A stretch of 64,000 bases of DNA, from NCBI GenBank assembly GCA_022835595.1, contig BQUP01000002.1:1598534-1662533 (forward strand), given 5' to 3'. A model generated the notes under the pieces. The model saw nothing but the letters and a program-made list of their open reading frames with translations. It was not told where the DNA came from and made no database searches. This stretch comes from Cystobasidium ongulense. Its lineage: Eukaryota; Basidiomycota; Cystobasidiomycetes; Cystobasidiales; Cystobasidiaceae. Each line of letters opens with the position of its first letter. The first letter of the stretch is position 1. The translations under genes were made by a program, and so were the position numbers. Of the stretch, positions 55,939-64,000 are shown piece by piece.

Positions 55939-57514
55939 ATGGCAAGCAGCGACTTGGAAGTAGCTGCATCGATGCTGGCACCTCTGGCGGACATGCTCGA
56001 GACGCGGACCGCAGAGTCGACACTGCTGGCCGAGAGCGTGAGCAGGCCCGCCCAAGCTCTCGAGACTCGACTCGACCAGACTACAAGCTGACCTCGTGCC
56101 TTCTCGCAGTTCAAAGACGCCAGCACACCGTCTGTCGAGGTGTGCCCGCGCGCCACCGCCTGCAGCGACGAGCAATGCACGCTCGTCCACTTCAAGCTCA
56201 GAGTGCTGCCGCAGACAGAAAGCGCGCTGGGTGACTGCAGCTATCTGAATGCCTGCCATCACCTCGACGTCTGCCGGTACAAGCACTACAGGCCGGCGAC
56301 GCCCACGGAGGAAGAAGCTGAACGAAGGGAGCTCGAACGAAAGAGCAAAGAACGCGCAAAGCCACTTGGGGAGAAGCTGTATCCCCCGCAGTGGATAGAC
56401 TGTGACCTAAGAAAGCTCGACGTTGCTGTACTCGGCAAGTTCGATGTCATTATGGCAGATCCCCCTTGGGACAGTGAGCCAACACCCGACTAATTCGACC
56501 ATTGGCACTGTTAATTCTCTTTGACTGATATTCAGCTCTTCTCTTCTTCTTTGTCTATAGTTCAGTCAGTCAAGATGGCAAATGCAAGGCTCTACTAGCG
56601 GGTGGCAATGAGCTGGCTGACACCCCATCCTGCTCCTCAGTATGAGCTTGCCGTACGGCTGCATGTCTGACGATGAAATGAAAGCAATGCCGCTAGCGCA
56701 ACTGCAAGAAGATGGTGGTCTCTTGTTGCTTTGGGTGACAGGACGAGCTGTGAGTAGCAATGCATAGACCCTCTGCGATGCCGAGCACTATTGATGCTGA
56801 TGCACAATCATCCTGCAAGACCGAACTAGGCCGAGATTGCCTCAATGTATGGGGGTAAGGAGCTTGAGTCCAGCTCTTCCGCCGCTCGTTGACCTTTCTC
56901 TCCTTCAGATATCAAGCTCTGGACGAGATAGTCTGGGTGAAGACCAATCAAGTCGGCGGACTTATTCGAACAGGTCGTACAGGTCACTGGTTAAACCATT
57001 CCAAAGGTCGGTAACGGCATGTCTCGCTGAGGCGGTCCTCGACTAACCTCTCTAGGCCTGTGCTTATAGAACACTGCATTGTTGCTTACAAGAAACCAAG
57101 CAAGACGCAGTCGGCCCCTGGCTGTATTGACGAGTGTCTGCTCTGGGCAAATAGAGGAGTAGATGTGGATGTGATTGTCTCAGAGGTCCGAGAAACGTCT
57201 AGAAAGCCCGAAGAGATCTATAGCATCATTGAGCGTTTGGCACCTGGGAAGGACCACCGCAGACTGGAACTGTTTGGCCGCAATCACAATGTACGTCCGG
57301 GGTGGCTTACACTGGGAAACCAGCTTGGAGACACCCGTGTATACGACGAAGATATTGTCAATCGATTGAATCAAAGGTCAGTCCGCTTGTGGCGCTGTTT
57401 CGGAGTCGGTCATGTTGAGCACACATTCTGTCGAACTTTTCTCGGCACGCCAGGTACCCACAAGCACCTCTAGCATTGAACCGTATTCCCGAAGACTATT
57501 GGACCACCCCGTGA
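55939..57514 (+). CDS. IME4: N6-adenosine mRNA methyltransferase (METTL3/IME4, MT-A70 family), short form
   Basis: Eight exons: 55939-56037, 56110-56473, 56561-56564, 56641-56749, 56820-56854, 56909-57010, 57056-57376 and 57454-57514. They sum to 1095 nt, or 364 aa. Two CCCH fingers come first: CPRATACSDEQCTLVH and GDCSYLNACHHLDVCRYKHY. Then PPQWIDCDLRKLD, LGKFDVIMADPPWD, and, through a 4-nt exon, IHMSLPYGCMSDDEM. The DPPW catalytic tetrad is intact. LLLLWVTGRA, ELGRDCLNVWGY, IRTGRTGHWLNHSKGR, HCIVAYKK and KPEEIYSIIERLAPG complete the MT-A70 fold. The N-terminus is much shorter than animal METTL3 but keeps the zinc fingers and catalytic core. It writes m6A in mRNA, in yeast during meiosis (family knowledge). 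Its usual partner METTL14/KAR4 is not in the window. Confidence 0.93.
56561..56564 (+). other. 4-nt micro-exon (TTCA) in the catalytic motif
   Basis: CTATAG before and GTCAGT after bracket TTCA. Joined to ...GAC A (exon ending 56473) and T ATG AGC (exon starting 56641) it yields D-I-H-M directly after DPPW, the residues expected in METTL3. Without it the gene goes out of frame. Flanking introns are 87 and 76 nt. Confidence 0.75.
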
Positions 57515-58084
57515 ATTCTAGAGTCCGCCACATCACTCTTTCTATCTGGGACTTATGAGCGTTCTCTTTGGGTATCAGCTTGGCTTCACACCAACAAGAC
57601 GAGATCAGCAGCATGTCGGCTGGGAAGCTGAATCCTAATGGGCGAAGGTGTGTTTGATGTCCCTTCTGCGAGCTCCGCATGCTGAATAGCAGCATCAGGC
57701 TGCGAAGCATTATCCTCAGCGGCCCGCTTTTAGTCGCAACTACTGTGGTTTTGTTTGAGCGGCTCTACCAAGGCAAGGAGCAAAAGCAGCTAGGTCCGAC
57801 AGACAACCCTATGCGACAACCAAAGGGCAGCACATCCGAGCGACGGTAGATGGTGTGCAGTAGGTTTCATTGCAAATGTACAGATTTGAGACGCAGGCTG
57901 ACGATGGAAACGGGTTTCGACTTGCAGGTCGAGGAGAGGATCGTTTACCATCTAGACCATCTTTGCTTGAGGGCTTGAAACAGAGTTGGCCTGCGAGGAG
58001 AGATTTGCGACCTTGTATCCTGTAGAATCGAAGCCGTGCGTGCGTAGATGTCAGAGAAAAGGTTGGAAAGCTCAAAGTGCGCGC
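57515..58084. other. convergent intergenic region, IME4 / MIC10
   Basis: 570 nt between convergent stops. No supported gene. Confidence 0.45.
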
Positions 58085-58549
58085 CTACATGCCTGGAATC
58101 GCGGCGGGGTTGAAGATTCGCTGAGAGTCTGCGTAGCCTGCGCCTGTGACACAGGACAGATGGCACGGTCAGCAGCAGTACAAGCACAGCGATAGATGCA
58201 GCATGTTGGTCAAAGCGTGAAAGTCGCTCACCGAAGCCTGCGCCAGTCAGAAAGTAGATGGGTCCGGTACGACCTGTGATGGCGGGCGCGAGGAAGGTGT
58301 CAGCGAGAGCGCGAGAGCAGCATGCGGCAGAGCAGCAACACACGCTTGAAGAGAAGTGCAGACAGCACGACACCAATGCCCAGTCCTGCTGCCGTGCGTG
58401 TGGCCAGCGTTGCGAGTGCGAGATCCGTCTGGGCGATCACGCTCGTCAGTTCAAGCAGGCAGGCGGGATGCGTAGAGAACGCGCACCTTCTGGCCTAGAA
58501 TGTCCTCCGAGCGCTTGTTCTGGACAGTCTCGCTGACTGCAGTCGCCAT
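58085..58549 (-). CDS. MIC10: MICOS complex subunit MIC10
   Basis: Four exons on the minus strand starting MATAVSETVQNKRSEDILGQ at 58549 and ending IFNPAAIPGM at 58085. Two hairpin membrane helices with the glycine motif: RTAAGLGIGVVLSALLFKR and then RTGPIYFLTGAGFGAGYADS with CQ replaced by SQ before R.FNP. The SEDILGQK opening, the GxGxGxG-like run and the short size (about 80 aa) match Mic10 (DUF543). Mic10 oligomers bend the inner membrane at cristae junctions (family knowledge). The splices fall within the KR|RTG and FG|AG positions and keep the frame. Confidence 0.9.
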
Positions 58550-59313
58550 GGTGTCTGATGGGGTTGCGAGGTGAATGGTGGTGCAAGTAGAGCAGAAACA
58601 AAGCAGCTCCGCAACGAAAGGTGCCCGCCGACTTCTGCACGCAACTGACTGCTTCTCGGCTCTGCGCCCCGCGAACACTACAACATCCAGCCCAGATATC
58701 GGTAGCTCTTTGAGCACGCCTGCAGACGGCTCACCAGTATCCTATCCGCAAAGGGAGGAGACTTCCATCCTGAAAGCGACAGCGACATTTGGAAGCGGCT
58801 GCTGCGCTTTTCACAGGATGACGAATTCGGTGCATAAATTTGGGCGATGTACACAACCAATGTCAATGCTGTTCTCCACTGTATCACAGGTTACTCATTA
58901 TCCCGACTGGATAATCTCTCATTAAGCGCAAGGCTTGCACCAGGGTAAGCCCCAAGACCCTTACAGCCCTCTTAGTACCAGCCGTGTCCGACCCTAGAAA
59001 GTCCGAAAACCTACGATAAACCACAATAAACTCCCCAAGCAAGCCCTTGATCGGTTTACAGAGAAGTTGGTAGATTGAAATCGGTAGTTGGAATAGCCTA
59101 AGCTAGGCCTAGCCTTACCTTTCCAACTTCGGACCAATTGTGGACCCAAAAATTAGTCAGATGACTAGTTCCAGAAGAGATGTTATGTACCACCCTTGGC
59201 GCTGAGCAACAATGTCTATCATACTTTTGTCAAATTCATGAGCTGTCCAGAGTGGCGAGAAATAAAGAACGGGATGTGCAACTTTGCGGCCTGATTCCGC
59301 TCGAGAATAACAA

Positions 59314-59371
59314 GGGGTAGTTCTGGGGCCTGTGTAGGGTAACACGGGGTAATTCTGGGGCCTATGTAAGG
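59314..59371 (+). repeat. two-copy tandem repeat, 32-nt period
   Basis: GGGGTAGTTCTGGGGCCTGT at 59314 recurs as GGGGTAATTCTGGGGCCTAT at 59346, with matching GTAGGG/GTAAGG ends. G-rich unit. Confidence 0.75.
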
Positions 59372-61012
59372 CCATTTTGTAACGTTGAAAGGGCCACCCA
59401 TTAGATGCATGTTGCTTATCAGATGAATTGCCATAGAAAACTTGGTGTCCTGCCTATGGTAATCAGTTTTGATTCGAGAAAGGGATGAGCGGAAGATGTG
59501 CTAGTAGGCTCAGTATTATCTAATGTATATGCATCAGAAAGCAGCGTCAGGAGTATGGCTGTTCTCCCCTAGCAGCTTTCTCCGTCACGTAGAGGTTCCA
59601 TCCATTTGCAGCACTCAGGGATTTAGGGACAAGGAGAACAATCCCCTTACTTCCGCTGGTGAATTCGATACCAGCGCTACCCCGAGCTCTCAAAACTGAG
59701 TGATGACGAGGCGCGAGAAACCGTGCAGCGCAGTCCAAGAAACAATGAAGACTTCGATACATGTGCTTGCATCCTAATCTTGTAGAGAATGAGAACAATC
59801 CTAGTAGATGACGGTGTTGAAGCTTGGCAGGCTTCAAGCAGGCGATACGGTCAAGGCGACATGTAACCACAAGCATGGGAACACCGGCTGCACTTAGGAA
59901 TATTATGAGATAAGTACGGTAGAGCACGGGCTCCAGATTAGAAAGCACTGGGAATAGTTGATGTTAAGTGGAATGCAAATGTGGAAAACTAAAATTGGAA
60001 CTCAGGATGGGTAGTGTAATATAGTCGTGTGCTCATTTACATTTCGCAAGCATCTCTAACACCTTGTTGGTCAGCTACATCATCATACTCCGGCCGTTAT
60101 TTCTACCAAATTACTCTTTCGCAACCAGGATATGATACCAGAGAGCGAGATTAGGGTCCAGCAGCCGGCTGCCTCTATGCCACGGGATATACGGGTGCCT
60201 TACAATGGGAGGGACGCGGCATCGGACGTGGAAGAATTTGATGCAGAGATGAGGGAGACATGGGAAACTAGCTTGAGCGTATATATGTACCAAATTTGAG
60301 ACATCGAATCAGAATAGCCTAAGTATGATGAGAAATCCTCGACGCTATAATTAACCGGTTGCTTTGAAATAGTCCGGCCGAGGTCCTTTTCTGAAGTTTT
60401 TACGCGAATGCCACCCCACTCTCAAAGTAGGCGCAATAGAATTTAGAATATGCTGACTTTACGTCAAGTACTTGGTATACATACAATAGGCGACGGACAA
60501 TTGGTTACGAAGCCCGGATGTATCGTGGCGATCTCCCCTACATTTGTTCCGCCAGACTTCGGTCACTCAGTGCTTCTCTTCCACCAATGATGTGATCAGA
60601 AAACAACGCGTCATTTACTATCAGATACATCATTCAGCTGTATCAATATCATGTGTCGTATTGTTGTCTCGCAATTCAATCACGATCCGAGTTTCTACTT
60701 GCCCGACTGTCGCGAAGCCCGAAAGCAAGTTCTTCTCATGTTCGCCGTCTGAGGATCTGAAATATGCCGCCTCAATGTCTATTGCTTGCAAGGGTTAAGA
60801 CACTCGATGCTCAAGCTAGTGCTATATCGCCCATGGCATCATCGAAATTTGAGGTCGGGGTGGACGCGGCCAAGATTCTTGTCGATCTCCTCTCCAAGCC
60901 CGGAATTCTACGTGTCGTCAGCTGAACAGACGCATGGACAATGTTTGGGAAACAAACCAGACTCTTGCTAGCATGGATACAAATGCTAGAAGGTCTCTCC
61001 TGCTGCTCAACA

Positions 61013-61087
61013 ACTTCTCTTCAGCCAAATGTCGGTATGCATTACAAGACTAACTCACCTGGTACTTCTCTTCAGCCAGATGTCGGT
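61013..61087 (+). repeat. two-copy repeat, 51-nt period
   Basis: A 24-nt unit starting ACTTCTCTTCAGCCAAATGT at 61013 recurs at 61064 with one change (CCAGATGT). The period is a multiple of three. Confidence 0.7.
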
Positions 61088-62564
61088 GAAGAGAAGACCA
61101 GAGTACAACGCCACATTACTATTCAATACGACATACAACACAACATCCCTCACGCTAAGCTGTTCGGCATTAATCTTTATAGGAAGCAAATGGTAGAAAC
61201 CCAAAACCCATGGTTTCAGTATGTCGCTCGTCATTCAGTGACGCGAGACAGTGAAGAGCTGACTCAACGCTAAAGGTAAATCTTAGGCTTTCAAGTCTCC
61301 AACACACAAAATTGGTCACTGCTGGATTACAGGCCTATATCTCACGACAGTCTTAGCAGACACTCAAACTCCTGGGATATAGATCGAGGTCGTGTCTCGC
61401 TTCTCAGCTGCCTATTGACCGACGACCGTACAGGCTGGAGGTTTATATCGGAGTATCAGATCTTTATGGTCACTGCAACCATGTGAGGCACTTTTGGTAA
61501 TTATTAAAGTGCTAAAGCAGCCGACAAAGGCTGCGCATCTTCTTGTATGATCGCACGTCCCGAGCCCTGACGGCCTGAGGAGATGCTCATTAGCAAAAGG
61601 TTTTGTGCCGGTAGGTCGGCACTATCAGTGGTGGTATGGTCCTAAGGAGCTCAGGCATCCCCATTATCGCTGGCTGGGATTCTGCAGTCTATCACGTCAG
61701 AAGTCTCATTGTCTGAATGCGGTCCGCAGTCTAAACTCCTAGTGTTGGCGCCCACATACTGCAGAAAGAATTGTCAATCATTGGGTAGCAGTCGAGTCGA
61801 CAACAATAAGAAGCCAAGCGCAAAGCACCAGTCGGAATGGAAGCTCATCTGAACGTAGCCGATTTTTTGATCAAAACAGTGAATCCCGTTGTCCTAGCAG
61901 GAGACGCTCGTTGCCGTGTCGCTGATTGGGATGTCTCATTTCCTGAGAGGAAGCACTTTTTGTAAATCATGGCTGGGAAATGAACGTTGTGTATGTTTTC
62001 ATACTATGACTGTCCATTCTTATCCCCTGTGCTCATAAATTTTCATGCTTTGCTTGCCGAAGACAATCCTCTAGCAAATCAATTCTAACTCACCGTTCAC
62101 AGTTACCCTTGGAGGCGTATTCTGGTAGTTCATTGTAAACGCAAACAACAGAACTACCTAACGATGCTTGTTAGATTCAGGAAGTCATGCTGCTCTTGAT
62201 TATATACATCCGCTACACTGCCAGGTCTCCTGAAGTGCTCTTGGCTTCAGTGCTGAATCTACCATCGTCGCTTTGCTGGATAAGTTGCTTGACTAATGAA
62301 GCTTCATTTGAGGTGCACTGTATTGCAGTTGTTGTGATGTTTGAAAGGGTCTTGTTTATTGGTAATGGATGCCGGAAATACTTTCTCCAAAAATATACTT
62401 TCAAAGGTGTATAGAAAGTAGTGCCGCTACCGCCTTTGTGTCTACTTTCAGCCTGAATACCCAGGCTCAGTGATAGGCGAAGCCATATCCCCTGATGAAT
62501 GGCAAATTTCGCGGCTGTTCGCGCTTTTTATGGTCTTCTTCTATAGCAAGGCGATCGGGAATTA

Positions 62565-62617
62565 CCCTTACGTAGCCCTAGTAGCTACGATGAACCCTTT
62601 ATGTGACCCTAGTAGCT
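62565..62617 (+). repeat. two-copy repeat, about 30-nt period
   Basis: CCCTTACGTAGCCCTAGTAG at 62565 recurs as CCCTTTATGTGACCCTAGTA at 62595; both end in CCCTAGTAGCT. Confidence 0.65.
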
Positions 62618-63046
62618 CTTGAGTGATCTGATCTCACCTTGATTTGAACAGCCTGCCTGTCTAACATAATGCAAAGTTCAGTCATATCAACGCGGTCTCA
62701 AAGACGGACCTCTCCCGCTGGACAGACTACCGTTTGAAATCGCCTGACAAGTCGTACAGTGAAAAAAGGGGACCGGAATAGGTTCGCGTTGTTTTTGGAC
62801 AAGTGATCATGGTTTTCGGTTACTCCCTTCTTTCCAGTAGGTCAACGTGCCCTCGTACACCATGGAACGGAAGTGGCGTACCATCATTACAATCGTGTCT
62901 CCAAACTGTTGACAGACACCTTGGATTATGTTGACCCTACGATATGATAACCTCTACAAAGTGCAAGCCGGGGTTGACGGGCTAATGTATGCTACATGGA
63001 TCTCGAGTCCCGTGCATGCAAAGACATAATACAATGCTACCTACAA

Positions 63047-64000
63047 CTACGAGCTTGTTACAGATTCGTCCACAAAACCTGCGACTTTCAGTGACGCATC
63101 TATGCAGGTATCCCCGTCTCGGAAGATTTTGAGAGTGATATCTTTGGGTAATTGATACCTGGCTCGATGCACCCGGTCCTTGAAAAGACTGACAATCTTT
63201 CTTTCCACCTCAGTGTATCCTTCGCTATCGTAAGGAGAGAGTACTCCACTTGAAGGGAGATTCCGGTCGAGAGGGTTGTTTGGCGAAAACTCATCCGCAT
63301 CATCAAGCTCATCTTGAGGTTCGGTCTGAACGAGCGTCTCAGAGGAGAAGAACGGCGCTGCCTGTTCTTCTTTAACTATTGACTCGAGCAGCTTTTCCTG
63401 TTCTAGATCCGACGGTCTTCTCACAAGCCGGTGGCCTGGCTTGGTCGTATTCGTAGAACTCCCAGGCATTGACGGCGGTGCTGTATGCAGACTCTCGACA
63501 CTTGCAGATGCTGAGGAATTTGCAAATGTGCGCGGGATAGGTGTCGTAACATCTCGAATGAAGATAGCGAGCACTTGTTGGGGGAATTGACGAGCTAATG
63601 AGGTATACAACTCAAGATCCTGTTCTCCAGAATCACCAACGAGTAGGAAGCGTCTGCAAGGGCCCGAGTCAGTTGCCATTCTGATATACTCACAGTCTGA
63701 TTCGCCAACTCACGATTCAGGGAATGTCTACTCAAATCAGAAAAAATAATAGTCAGAGATTATCAGCGATAACGATTGCAGTAGCTTTCCATCCGTGCAC
63801 TTACTTTCAGTATTTCCTCCGCTCCACCGCGTTTTCTCGAGGCAGCCGATTCCCAGAGCCCGCCCAGGAGGCTAGAGCCACCGCCATACTCCTTTAATCT
63901 TATCGACCCTGGCGGGAATCCTGTTGTTTTCAGATAATCACGAAGCACGCCAAAGATCTCGTAGGGCGAATTCGACAAGTAGTGAAATCTGGTACGTGGG
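63047..64000 (-). CDS. APP1: APP1-type phosphatidate phosphatase, C-terminal part (5' end outside window)
   Basis: Partial minus-strand gene. From the right edge: FHYLSNSPYEIFGVLRDYLK, TTGFPPGSIRLKEYGGGSSL, GGLWESAASRKRG, EEILK, then an intron-joined TFPESRFLLVGDSGEQDLEL and YTSLARQFPQQVLAIFIRDV, TTP. This is the C-terminal half of the App1 catalytic domain (DUF2183), with the late HAD motif GDSGEQD. The aspartate motif DxDxT should lie beyond position 64000. The tail is variable and Ser/Pro/Glu-rich, ending AGFVDESVTSS. App1 dephosphorylates phosphatidate at actin patches and endocytic sites (family knowledge). Confidence 0.9.

Larger units (their letters stand above)
58550..63046. other. 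gene-poor region with short degenerate repeats
   Basis: About 4.5 kb without a recognisable gene, while the rest of the window averages one gene per 2 kb. It is AT-richer, with scattered short open frames on both strands (for example minus 59547-59948, plus 60941-61273) that carry no family motif. Three short tandem repeats lie at 59314, 61013 and 62565. I found no terminal repeats, transposase or reverse-transcriptase motif. Degraded transposon remnant or heterochromatin are possible readings. Confidence 0.55.

Noticed and set aside
59100-59130. CTAGGCCTAG palindrome in a TAAGCTAGGCCTAGCCTTA context
   Set aside because: A 10-bp palindrome is short; no arms, element or gene around it gives it meaning.
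59547-59948. 133-aa minus-strand open frame in the gene-poor island
   Set aside because: Long enough to notice but without motif, ordered hydrophobicity or splice context; likely chance.
60941-61273. 110-aa plus-strand open frame with a repeated TSLQP[ND]VG peptide
   Set aside because: The repetition comes from the 51-nt DNA repeat; no other sign of coding.
1-64000. tRNA, rRNA, CRISPR or prophage-like elements
   Set aside because: I looked for T-loop GGTTCGA-type boxes with paired arms, rRNA-like tracts and regularly spaced repeats on both strands and saw none I could support.

Overview
The window is nuclear DNA of a filamentous or dimorphic fungus, most likely a basidiomycete. Genes lie 0.1-0.7 kb apart on both strands and are cut by many short GT-AG introns of about 45-110 nt, often with a CTAAC/CTAAT-like branch site. 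The gene set is eukaryotic housekeeping. One small secreted protein carries the CQP...SGGTPPYYLSVLP layout common in basidiomycete wall proteins. I cannot place the species; Ustilaginomycotina or Pucciniomycotina is a guess. No tRNA, rRNA, CRISPR or intact transposon was recognised.

Layout. 0.9-5.9 kb: two tandem GPI-anchored, secreted class-3-lipase-like genes whose nucleophile serine is glycine in both copies. 6.5-23.9 kb: a Bud21/Utp16-like nucleolar protein, the P5A ATPase SPF1, a class I histone deacetylase (RPD3 type), V-ATPase subunit F, the t-UTP protein UTP5, an FN3-like/coiled-coil protein and the mannosyltransferase ALG3. 24.2-26.5 kb: the GPI transamidase subunit GAA1. 26.6-32.5 kb: a Gfo/Idh/MocA dehydrogenase, a zinc alcohol dehydrogenase and a carboxy-cis,cis-muconate cyclase, the last two head to head, possibly an aromatic-catabolism mini-cluster. 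32.7-45.4 kb: a TRIC-like membrane protein, CTF8, a GNAT acetyltransferase, a Rvs161/Hob3 BAR protein, an Ada-type zinc/AraC protein, the deubiquitinase UBP14 and complex I NDUFV2. 45.8-58.5 kb: geranylgeranyltransferase I beta, a small GPI-type secreted protein, an unknown coiled-coil protein, a second small secreted protein, ASA1, ERV41, a short METTL3/IME4 m6A methyltransferase and MIC10. 58.6-63.0 kb: a gene-poor, repeat-bearing stretch. 63.0-64.0 kb: the 3' part of an APP1-type phosphatidate phosphatase that runs off the window.

Several genes serve the secretory pathway (SPF1, ALG3, GAA1, ERV41), ribosome biogenesis (UTP5, Utp16-like) and mitochondria (NDUFV2, MIC10), but they look like ordinary neighbours rather than one system. 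The most unusual signals are very small exons (two of 4 nt, others of 6, 9, 12 and 17 nt), one of them inside the METTL3 catalytic motif; the tandem pseudo-lipases; a 134-nt hairpin inside an intron; and a eukaryotic Ada-like protein. Exon boundaries were read by eye from splice signals, frame and homology between copies.
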